This document shows, one piece after another, positions 21,329 to 28,130 of a DNA stretch of 64,000 nucleotides (the stretch's first letter is position 1; each line of letters begins with the position of its first letter). Position numbers and translations under genes: made by a program. The notes beneath the pieces are model-generated. The model had not been told where the DNA came from and searched no databases. It worked only from the letters and a program-made list of their open reading frames with translations. Location of the stretch: positions 1-64,000 of the forward strand of contig JBBDWK010000081.1 in assembly GCA_040902885.1 (NCBI GenBank), read 5' to 3'. The DNA is from JBBDWK01 sp040902885. GTDB lineage: Bacteria > Acidobacteriota > Terriglobia > Bryobacterales > Bryobacteraceae.

Positions 21329-21731
21329 TTAAGTCTTCCCAGTTCTCTCCGAAGTTCGAGTAGTATCGCCAGCAGCCGCTAATGGAGCTGCCAACGCGGG
21401 GGAGTACAATTATTGAATCACACTATTGGCCGGTCGGCGACAACCTCGTCGGATTGCTGCTGGCACGTCGGCTTGTGACCGGCGCTGCTCGCTCCGGCCA
21501 CTGGGACGAAAAACGCCGGCCCCTGACATGTGCCACGCAAGGAACCTAAAAATCACAAGCGCATCAGCCGCTTACATTCTCCTCGACGATTAGGAACGAC
21601 AAACCCCCTTGCAAGCGTTTGTGTAGTTCCACATGGACGCGCTCGCTGCGGCTGCGGAAGCAGCGCTGCGTAGCACTGAAGGCCCCTTATCGGCCTCCGA
21701 CGCGGTTCACCGTTCTGCAAGTCCGGCTCCG
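21329..21731. other. Gene-free stretch at right boundary of cargo A
   Basis: About 400 bases with no supported gene. It should contain the promoter of the leftward cargo-A operon, but I could not pick out a convincing -35/-10 pair. Its right end is the junction with the Gfo fragment repeat. Confidence 0.5.
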
Positions 21732-22376
21732 TATGATAAGATCAAGCGCCATGAACCGCAGAACCTTCGCCGCTGCACTGGGTGCGGTCGCGGCGCAAGC
21801 CGCAGAGCGGCAGATCCGCGTGGCGCTGCTCACCCACGCCGGTGGACCCCATCTGAGCGCTTATATTCCCGCGCTGGCCGACACTCCGGAAGTCGGGGAG
21901 GTTATCTTATCGGATCCCGGCGGCGAGAATGTCGAGACCGCGCGCAAGGCGCTTGGCTCGCGGTTGGGTGCCGTTCATAACACACCGGCGGAACTGTTCC
22001 GGCAGGCGAAGCCCGATCTGGCGCTGGTCACGATGGAGGCAAAGCTTGCGCCACCGGTGATTCATGCGGCGCTCGACGCCGGCTGCCACGTCATGGCCGA
22101 GAAGCCCGCCTGCGTCCACCTGGCCGACTTCGAGGCGCTGGCGGCCAAGGCCAATTCGCGCCGCCGTCATCTGATGCTGGCGCTGGGCAATCGCATCGAT
22201 CCCCACGTCCTCGAGATGTCCCGCATCGTGCAGCGCGGCCAGATCGGCAAAATCTACGGCATTGAGCTGCACATCGTCGCCGATCAAACCCGGCTCACTC
22301 GTCCCGCCTATCACAAGACATGGATCGCGCAGAAGGCCCGGGCCGGCGGTGGGCACCTCATCTGGCTGGGCATTCA
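21732..22376 (+). repeat. Direct repeat unit R: 5' part of Gfo/Idh/MocA gene (truncated copy)
   Basis: Matches 23953-24597 with a constant offset of 2221. The match includes 19 bases upstream of the start codon. Differences are concentrated in the first 330 bases; 22067-22349 is identical in both copies. Similarity stops abruptly at 22376. Confidence 0.92.
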
Positions 22377-22455
22377 AAAGAGTCCTCTTTCGCCGCGATG
22401 TAGTAAAGCGATTGTAGGCGGGCTGGTAGATGGGAGGAGTGGAGGGAAGATATAG
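21751..22455 (+). pseudogene. Truncated Gfo/Idh/MocA oxidoreductase (5' fragment)
   Basis: The frame starts at ATG 21751 (MNRRTFAAALGAVAAQ) and follows the intact paralogue at 23972 for about 208 codons, covering the signal-like N-terminus, the Rossmann domain and the EKPACVHL motif. After WLGIQK it diverges into unrelated sequence and stops at 22455. The C-terminal substrate domain is therefore absent and the product is unlikely to be a functional enzyme. It forms the right end of the first slot copy. Confidence 0.85.
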
Positions 22456-22530
22456 AAGCGATGAAAAACGCCGCACTGCTTGACGAATTTGACCGGGCTT
22501 TCCAAAGGCTCTCTTCTCGCGGGCACGCAT

Positions 22531-22608
22531 GGGCGGCAGCGTCAAGGAGATCCTGGCGCAGCCGGGCAGCACGCCGACGCGAAGGATCTTTTGCTGATCA
22601 TCGAGTAG
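22531..22608 (+). pseudogene. Remnant of pyruvate carboxylase 3' end
   Basis: About 26 codons of the biotinyl domain tail, ending at a TAG as in pyc. It lacks the rest of the gene and carries a frameshifting one-base deletion, so it is non-functional. It preserves the three-base spacing to the following small gene. Confidence 0.88.
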
Positions 22609-22611
22609 GCC

Positions 22612-22773
22612 ATGGCTCGCAAGAAGAGGCCGAAACGCTTCGACGCATCCAAGGAGGTGCGCTCCATCGCACGGGAGCGAATTGGAACCGTGCCGCCTTC
22701 GCAGGTTGTGGAGCCGAAGGACAAACGCAAGAAGCCGAAGCATAAGAAGCGGGAGGCGGAGGAAGGCGGGTGA
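22612..22773 (+). CDS. Conserved small basic protein (53 aa), copy 2
   Basis: Encodes exactly the same 53 residues as the gene at 17730 (MARKKRPKRFDASKEVRSI to EAEEGG) although the DNA differs at 15 positions, every one synonymous (for example AGG/CGG for Arg, TCA/TCC for Ser, ATA/ATC for Ile). The copy is detached from a functional pyc, so its promoter is unclear. The synonymous-only pattern shows that both lineages of this gene were under protein-level selection before they came together here. Function unknown. Confidence 0.72.
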   Translation: MARKKRPKRFDASKEVRSIARERIGTVPPSQVVEPKDKRKKPKHKKREAEEGG

Positions 22774-22826
22774 GGCTGCCGCCTTCATCGCCTTAGGCTT
22801 GACATGCGGCTCGCTGTTTAAGCCTC

Positions 22827-23273
22827 TTAGGCAAGTGCTATCTCTCTTGGCCGCTCAATTTCCACCGTGGTATGTAGCCGAACATGGAGGGCTTCGAGAA
22901 TCCTAACGGCTCGTTCGAGTGTAATGCCGAAATATTCGTTCCGCTCGTCGCGGGAGACCTGCGACTCATGTACATTGAGCCGCCTGGCCAATTCGCGCTG
23001 GGACATCCCCTGGGCGATGCGCAGCGAAATCAGAAGAGGTCCAAATCCGCGAAAGTTCTCAAGCTCCTCGAATTCGCCGCGCTTCAGACGCTCGTAACTC
23101 TCAACCTCCTCTCTCAGTTGAAGGTGAAACGACTCCATCGGATCGACGACCCGCTTGATCTCCTCATCGCCGAGGCCGCCTTCCTTCAGCCTCGCCCGAT
23201 GATCGGCGAGCCGCTTTCTCTCTTCGGCCAAACGAGCGGACGCCTCTTGATATTCGGCTTCGTTGCGAATCAT
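22827..23273 (-). CDS. XRE-family HTH regulator with N-terminal coiled coil (putative antitoxin)
   Basis: 148 residues from ATG 23273, which overlaps the stop of the upstream nucleotidyltransferase gene as ATGA. Residues about 5-75 are highly charged and helical (EYQEASARLAEERKRLADHR), probably a coiled coil. Residues 80-130 form a lambda-repressor-like HTH (LRIAQGMSQRELARRLNVHE, SQVSRDERNEYFGI). A one-to-one pairing of such regulators with nucleotidyltransferase-fold proteins is typical of toxin-antitoxin modules. A palindrome over the shared promoter at 23883-23900 is a good candidate for its binding site. Confidence 0.8.
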   Translation of the reverse strand: MIRNEAEYQEASARLAEERKRLADHRARLKEGGLGDEEIKRVVDPMESFHLQLREEVESYERLKRGEFEELENFRGFGPLLISLRIAQGMSQRELARRLNVHESQVSRDERNEYFGITLERAVRILEALHVRLHTTVEIERPREIALA

Positions 23274-23845
23274 GGCTGACCTCCATACGTGATCTTTACG
23301 ATGCCCCTCGGTTTGCCGTTGCGGCGGCATTGGCGAAAGGCCGACGGAAACTCCAACTCGTTACCATGTCTGTCGACAATTCCGCTGCCGATCCCCAGGC
23401 CCGGCACATGCGGATACAGTTCCACACGGTACTGATGCCACATGGGTAATTGCTTCTTCGGATAGCCCCGATAGGGCTTTCGCGACGCAGGGTCCCATGT
23501 CCACACCTTTGCCGGGTCCAGCAGATTTAGCTTGCGCGCCAGCTCTCCGGTCATCAGCTGGTGCAGGTCGCAGACAAAGTAGCCGTCAATGTCGTTGGGG
23601 TGATCCTTATCCTCCGCGAACGAACCATCGGCAAAAACCTCCCGGATGCCCACCTGCCAGAGCTGCCGCGTGAGCACTTCCAGATTCTTGACCAGCTGTT
23701 CGCGCCATGGCCGATCCCAGGATGAATGCTCCTTCGCGTCGTTTGGACCAACGACCAGGATCGATTTCCGGAGTTCCTCGAATGAAACCTCGTAATCCGC
23801 CGATGGGAGGAGGCCATCGGCGTTGAAGGGTGGAATCTCTGCCAT
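23270..23845 (-). CDS. Nucleotidyltransferase-fold protein, DUF6932-like (putative toxin)
   Basis: 191 residues from ATG 23845 (MAEIPPFNADGLLPSADYEV). It carries the minimal nucleotidyltransferase signature GSF (74-76) followed by NDID (84-87), with Asp85 and Asp87 as metal ligands. The N-terminal FNADGLLPSADYEV pattern is that of the DUF6932 group. Such proteins often occur with HTH partners and may modify RNA or protein by nucleotide transfer. It is first in a two-gene leftward operon with the XRE regulator. The toxin role is inference from context; no toxicity-specific motif is visible. Confidence 0.75.
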   Translation of the reverse strand: MAEIPPFNADGLLPSADYEVSFEELRKSILVVGPNDAKEHSSWDRPWREQLVKNLEVLTRQLWQVGIREVFADGSFAEDKDHPNDIDGYFVCDLHQLMTGELARKLNLLDPAKVWTWDPASRKPYRGYPKKQLPMWHQYRVELYPHVPGLGIGSGIVDRHGNELEFPSAFRQCRRNGKPRGIVKITYGGQP

Positions 23846-23862
23846 GTCGCCGCTTAAGGCCC

Positions 23863-23900
23863 TATATAACAATTTAGCCGAGCTTGACAAATAGGTCAAG
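23863..23900 (-). promoter_or_regulatory. Promoter and operator of nucleotidyltransferase/XRE pair
   Basis: On the minus strand TTGTCA (23890-23885) and TATATA (23868-23863) are separated by 16 bases. An inverted repeat CTTGAC-N6-GTCAAG spans 23883-23900 and covers the -35 box. This is the arrangement expected for autorepression by the XRE protein. Confidence 0.6.
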
Positions 23901-23952
23901 CCGCGATTCCTCATGCCGGAGGCACCTATCGGCCCAGGCCGTTGACGCTCCC

Positions 23953-24597
23953 TATGATAAGATCAAGCGCCATGGACCGCAGAACCTTCGCCGCCGCACT
24001 GGGTGCGGTCGCGGCGCAAGCCGCGGAGCGGCAAATCCGCGTGGCGTTGCTCACCCACGCCGGTGGGCCCCATCTGAGCGCTTATATTCCCGCCCTGGCC
24101 GACGCTCCCGAAGTCGGGGAGGTTATCTTATCGGATCCCGGCGGCGAGAACGTGCAGACGGCGCGCCAGGCGCTTGGCTCGCGGTTGGGCGCCGTTCACG
24201 ACACGCCGGCGGAACTGTTCCAGCAGGCGAAGCCCGAGCTGGCGCTGGTCACGATGGAGGCAAAGCTTGCGCCACCGGTGATTCACATGGCGCTCGACGC
24301 CGGCTGCCACGTCATGGCCGAGAAGCCCGCCTGCGTCCACCTGGCCGACTTCGAGGCGCTGGCGGCCAAGGCCAATTCGCGCCGCCGTCATCTGATGCTG
24401 GCGCTGGGCAATCGCATCGATCCCCACGTCCTCGAGATGTCCCGCATCGTGCAGCGCGGCCAGATCGGCAAAATCTACGGCATTGAGCTGCACATCGTCG
24501 CCGATCAAACCCGGCTCACTCGTCCCGCCTATCACAAGACATGGATCGCGCAGAAGGCCCGGGCCGGCGGCGGGCACCTGATCTGGCTGGGCATTCA
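23953..24597 (+). repeat. Direct repeat unit R: 5' part of intact Gfo/Idh/MocA gene
   Basis: Intact counterpart of the fragment at 21732-22376. The shared block starts with TATGATAAGATCAAGCGCC, 19 bases before the start codon. Confidence 0.92.
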
Positions 24598-25054
24598 CTG
24601 GCTGGATCTGGCGATGTTTGTCACCAAATCCAGGATACAGGCGGTGGCCGGCTTCACGGCCAACGTCGGGGGCCAGCCGATCGATACGGAGGACTCCGCC
24701 GCGGTCGTCATGCGGTTCGATAACGGCGCGTTGGGAACAATCACCTCCGGCTACTATCTCGACAAGGGCTATCACTCGATGCTGAAGGTGTGGGGCTCTC
24801 ACGGCTGGGCGGAGATGCGCAAGCACGGCGGACCGGGCCTGGAGTGGTACTCCACCAAGGAAGCGGCGCCGGCGGTCCACTGCGTGAATAAGGAGAACGA
24901 GCCCACCGGCTACACGCCATTCATTCGGAGAGTGGTGCGGGCCGCCGCCGGGCTGGAGCCTCCACCACTGACAACAGCCGACAGCCTGGAAGCGCTGAAG
25001 GTGGTCTTTGCCGCTTACCGCGCCGCTGAAACCGGCCGCAGCGTCGCGATATAA
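23972..25054 (+). CDS. Gfo/Idh/MocA family oxidoreductase
   Basis: 360-residue predicted NAD(P)-dependent oxidoreductase. It starts MDRRTFAAALGAVAAQAAE, a twin-arginine-type signal, then a Rossmann domain (IRVALLTHAGG) with the family EKP motif at 117-119, and a C-terminal substrate domain from about 200 (GIHWLDLAMF) to the end. The intact C-terminus separates it from the truncated copy at 21751. ATG 23972 is chosen because the homologous copy keeps the same start and upstream block. It forms the right end of the second slot copy. Substrate unknown. Confidence 0.9.
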   Translation: MDRRTFAAALGAVAAQAAERQIRVALLTHAGGPHLSAYIPALADAPEVGEVILSDPGGENVQTARQALGSRLGAVHDTPAELFQQAKPELALVTMEAKLAPPVIHMALDAGCHVMAEKPACVHLADFEALAAKANSRRRHLMLALGNRIDPHVLEMSRIVQRGQIGKIYGIELHIVADQTRLTRPAYHKTWIAQKARAGGGHLIWLGIHWLDLAMFVTKSRIQAVAGFTANVGGQPIDTEDSAAVVMRFDNGALGTITSGYYLDKGYHSMLKVWGSHGWAEMRKHGGPGLEWYSTKEAAPAVHCVNKENEPTGYTPFIRRVVRAAAGLEPPPLTTADSLEALKVVFAAYRAAETGRSVAI

Positions 25055-25110
25055 CGTTTGCGGTCCTATGAATCGCGTGCGCACGCGGAATGTGGGAAGA
25101 TGCATCTGTC

Positions 25111-25746
25111 ATGGCAACAATCGGTCTCATCGGCGCCGGGCACATCGGAAGCCAGATCGCACGACTTGCCATAGCAAGCGGCTATCAGGTCGTGATCAGC
25201 AATTCCCGCGGGCCGAAGACTTTGTCCGGGCTCGTCGCGGAGCTCGGACCTAACGCTCGGGCGGCAACGACGGTTGAAGCGGCACGATCCGGAGACATCG
25301 TCGTGGTCACGATACCGTTGAAGAACTACCGCGCGGTTCCAGTCGAGCCGCTCGCGGGCAAGATCGTGATCGACACCAACAACTATTACCCCGAGCGAGA
25401 CGGCCATATTCCCGAGCTCGACAACGAATCGACCACGACCGCCGAGCTCCTGCAGGCGCACCTACCGGCGTCGAAGGTCGTGAAGGCCTTCAACCATATC
25501 CACGCGGCCGCACTCACCACCGACGGGCAGCCGGCGGCAACGAAGAATCGCCGCGCGCTGGCGATTGCCGGCGATGACCCGGGCGCGAAGGCCACGGTCA
25601 CCCGTCTGCTCGATCAGTTCGGCTTTGACACGGTGGACGCCGGCCCGCTGAAAGAAGGGTGGCGCATCCAGCGCGACACTCCCGGATACGGCCCGCGCCG
25701 CACGGCAGAGGAGCTGCGCGGAGACCTCGCCGCGGCCAGGCGGTAA
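25111..25746 (+). CDS. NADPH-dependent F420 reductase-like oxidoreductase
   Basis: 211-residue protein with an N-terminal dinucleotide-binding motif (IGLIGAGHIGSQIARLAI) and the F420-oxidoreductase/NADP-binding pattern (VVISNSRGPKTL; IVVVTIPLKNY; VIDTNNYYPERDG; KAFNHIHAAAL). The family includes F420:NADP oxidoreductases and many uncharacterised reductases. ATG 25111 fits the Rossmann start; an upstream ATG at 25090 would add seven unlikely residues. No F420 biosynthesis gene is in the window, so the cofactor is uncertain. Confidence 0.82.
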   Translation: MATIGLIGAGHIGSQIARLAIASGYQVVISNSRGPKTLSGLVAELGPNARAATTVEAARSGDIVVVTIPLKNYRAVPVEPLAGKIVIDTNNYYPERDGHIPELDNESTTTAELLQAHLPASKVVKAFNHIHAAALTTDGQPAATKNRRALAIAGDDPGAKATVTRLLDQFGFDTVDAGPLKEGWRIQRDTPGYGPRRTAEELRGDLAAARR

Positions 25747-25826
25747 TCCTTCACCCTCCCGGCGGCGACGCCCCCGGCTGAACGGCCGGCCTTGCGGTCA
25801 TCGGTCTGAAACGCAAACATAGTGAC

Positions 25827-26375
25827 ATGGCCCTACGGTTCACAACCTCGTATCTGGAGGATTCACTCACCCTATTCCGTTACTACAAGAGCCTGGCCGA
25901 ACGTGCCTTCGCGCAAGTGACGGACGAACAACTTCTTGAGGTATTGGACAGCGAGATGAACTCCATTGCGGTAATCGTCAAGCACATGGCCGGCAACATG
26001 CGATCACGGTGGACCGACTTTCTGACGAGCGATGGAGAGAAGCCGGACCGCCAACGAGACGCTGAATTTGTCGATCCACCGTCAACGCGGGAGACATTAC
26101 TCACAGTCTGGGAAGAGGGCTGGAATTGTGTGTTCAAGGCGCTTGAACCGCTTTCCGAGGAAGATCTGCAACGGATCATCACCATCCGCGGCGAAGCCCA
26201 CTCCGTGATGCAAGCAATCAATCGCCAGGTAGCACATTACTCCTACCATTGCGGGCAGATTGTGCTCCTCGCGAAGCACTTCAATCACCGCGGGTGGCAG
26301 TCGTTGAGCGTACCTCGCGCAAAATCGGAACAGTTCAATCGACGCGTGCCGGCTGGGGAGGCCAGCCAGCGGTAG
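25827..26375 (+). CDS. DinB-superfamily (DUF1572-like) protein
   Basis: 182 residues of the four-helix DinB fold, a putative metal-dependent thiol-transferase or hydrolase. The expected histidines are visible in SIAVIVKHMAGNM and in INRQVAHYSYHCGQIVLLAKH. DinB proteins are common in soil Acidobacteria and Firmicutes, sometimes linked to low-molecular-weight thiol metabolism. That would fit the YpdA-like gene elsewhere in the window, but no direct link is visible. It stands alone on the plus strand. Confidence 0.82.
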   Translation: MALRFTTSYLEDSLTLFRYYKSLAERAFAQVTDEQLLEVLDSEMNSIAVIVKHMAGNMRSRWTDFLTSDGEKPDRQRDAEFVDPPSTRETLLTVWEEGWNCVFKALEPLSEEDLQRIITIRGEAHSVMQAINRQVAHYSYHCGQIVLLAKHFNHRGWQSLSVPRAKSEQFNRRVPAGEASQR

Positions 26376-26456
26376 AGCCTAAACCGACGGAAGAGCGCTC
26401 CGGGAACGTGAGACCGAGTCCGCGAAGGTGGGCTCTGGTTCCGGCCAAATTACGGA

Positions 26457-26873
26457 TCACACGCGCGCAGTCTTACCCGCCAAAAACTGTACTTGCTGTG
26501 CGGTGCCGCGCAGTTGAACAGACTTATAGACTTGCTGTACGCCCTTTACCGGTCCAGCGATCGTCGTCTTATGGATAGTCGTTATGCCGATGGTCCGGAA
26601 GGATTGTTTAGCCGATTCCTTCGAAAGCTGAATCGCCGGAAGCAGAAAACTGAACGAAGTGAAACTTTGATCGGGCGTCGACGCGATCGCCACGGTTATC
26701 AGCGCGCCGATCGTCGTATCCAGCAGACCGATCTCATCCCCCGTGAAGCTGAGCGTCTTTCGACCCTTCTTGAAACTCAGCTGCGCTTTGCCCGTAATGC
26801 TGGAAGTCGAATAGCCGACGCGAACTCCTTGTCCCTGGAGCTCATATTGATTCGGTTTGATCTTCTGCGCCAC
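26457..26873 (-). CDS. Conserved hypothetical protein
   Basis: 138 residues from GTG 26873, preceded by a purine-rich AGGGGGGA; a TTG at 26897 is a weaker alternative. The sequence starts MAQKIKPNQYELQGQG and is rich in short beta-strand patterns (VRVGYSTSSITGKAQLSF; KTLSFTGDEIGLLDTTIG), suggesting a small beta-sandwich protein without signal peptide or membrane segment. I recognise no family. It is divergent from the hydrolase gene at 27044. Confidence 0.6.
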   Translation of the reverse strand: MAQKIKPNQYELQGQGVRVGYSTSSITGKAQLSFKKGRKTLSFTGDEIGLLDTTIGALITVAIASTPDQSFTSFSFLLPAIQLSKESAKQSFRTIGITTIHKTTIAGPVKGVQQVYKSVQLRGTAQQVQFLAGKTARV

Positions 26874-27043
26874 GGCACATCCCCCCTCTCGCCGCAATTA
26901 TATGCCAGGCTGGCGGGCGCGGCGCGGGCACCTCGTCCCCCCCGTTATATCTGCCGCCGCCGGCGCCCGGCATCCGGTATCATGTTCAGCATTGATGGCG
27001 GGAAGATGCAAGCCGTCCAGTTCGATATGGGAAGCCGCAAACC

Positions 27044-27931
27044 ATGACTCATAAGCCGATTCTTCTTCTCGCGCTGGCGCACGGCGCCGCCCTCCTCGCC
27101 CAGGAAACCCAGCCGCTTCCGGCCGATGTCCAACTCGAACGCGACATCGCATACGCTGAGCCGAAGAACCAACGGCAGATGCTCGACGTCTATACGCCAG
27201 CCGCGGGAAAGAACTTACCTGTGGTGGTTTGGGTTCATGGCGGCGGTTGGCGGGCAGGAGACAAGACCGAGGTCGCCGGTAAGCCTCTCGCCTTCACGCG
27301 GAAGGGCTTGGTTTTCGTCGCCGTGAACTATCGTTTCGTGCCGAACGTCGCCATGGATACGATCGTACGGGACATTGCGAAATCCGTCCGCTGGGTTCAC
27401 GATCATGCCGGCCAGCGCGGAGGCGATCCTAACCGGATTTTCCTGATGGGCCATTCCGCCGGGGCGCAACTGGCGGCGCTGGTATGCACCGACGATCGTT
27501 TCCTCAAGTCGGAGGGATTGTCGCTCGCGATTCTCAAAGGTTGCGTACCCGTCGATGGCGATACCTATGACGTACCCTTACAGGTCGTCACCGTCGCGGC
27601 TCGCCGCAAGAGCCTCGGCCAGCCCGACCCTAAGTTCGGGTATCCGGAGAAGTTCGGCCCTCCCGATCGCCAGCGCGACCTCTCCGCCGTCAGGCACGTT
27701 GCGCGCAACAAGGGGATTCCGCCCTTCCTGATTTTGCACGTGGCCGACCATACCGACACTACCGCCCAGGCGCACCGGCTGTGGAGCGAACTCCGGGAAG
27801 CGAGAGTGCCGGCGAAAACATTCGGGGCTGCGGGAACCGATCACGTCCGGCTCGATCGCGACCTGGGCGTATTCGGCGATCCATCGACGGCGGAGCTGTT
27901 CGCCTTTATCGAAGCGGCGCTCGAGAAATGA
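27044..27931 (+). CDS. Exported alpha/beta-hydrolase (carboxylesterase-like)
   Basis: 295 residues with a signal peptide (ILLLALAHGAALLAQ). The oxyanion motif HGGGW near residue 65 and the nucleophile motif GHSAGA near residue 140 place it in the hormone-sensitive-lipase/BD-FAE-like esterases; a C-terminal Asp (ADHTDT) and His (GTDHVRL) complete the likely triad. It probably acts on esters of carbohydrates or small acids outside the cytoplasm. GGAAG sits about 12 bases upstream of the ATG. The gene is followed directly by a C-terminal remnant of another gene. Confidence 0.85.
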   Translation: MTHKPILLLALAHGAALLAQETQPLPADVQLERDIAYAEPKNQRQMLDVYTPAAGKNLPVVVWVHGGGWRAGDKTEVAGKPLAFTRKGLVFVAVNYRFVPNVAMDTIVRDIAKSVRWVHDHAGQRGGDPNRIFLMGHSAGAQLAALVCTDDRFLKSEGLSLAILKGCVPVDGDTYDVPLQVVTVAARRKSLGQPDPKFGYPEKFGPPDRQRDLSAVRHVARNKGIPPFLILHVADHTDTTAQAHRLWSELREARVPAKTFGAAGTDHVRLDRDLGVFGDPSTAELFAFIEAALEK

Positions 27932-28073
27932 AATTTCGCTGAAGCCGAAGCCAGAAGACTTCCCGCTCTCCGAGCCCGTCCCCGTGAAGTTGATCGAACG
28001 CATCGCGAAGTTCTGCGCGAAGGAAGTCGCCGAGCGCGAGAAGGCGAAGGCGGCCGCGCCGAAGAAGCGCTAG
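27930..28073 (+). pseudogene. C-terminal remnant of a small protein (DUF1801-like tail)
   Basis: A 47-codon frame without its own start codon runs from the end of the hydrolase gene to TAG 28071. It reads LKPKPEDFPLSEPVPVKLIE, then IAKFCAKEVAERE and an Ala/Lys tail. Codon use is good and the sequence resembles the C-terminal end of YdhG/DUF1801-type proteins. Most likely a deletion removed the rest of that gene. Confidence 0.4.
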
Positions 28074-28130
28074 GCCCGCGCTATGGCGCCAGCCCCGGCT
28101 CGTTGAACCAATCTACGGTTTTCCATTAGT

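Larger units (their letters stand above)
22531..22773 (+). repeat. Direct repeat unit L: pyc 3' fragment plus 53-aa gene (copy 2)
   Basis: Second copy of 17648-17891. In the pyc part (22531-22608) there is a one-base deletion relative to the intact gene (GGGGC to GGGC near 22564) plus several amino-acid changes; the small gene part is intact. Confidence 0.9.
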
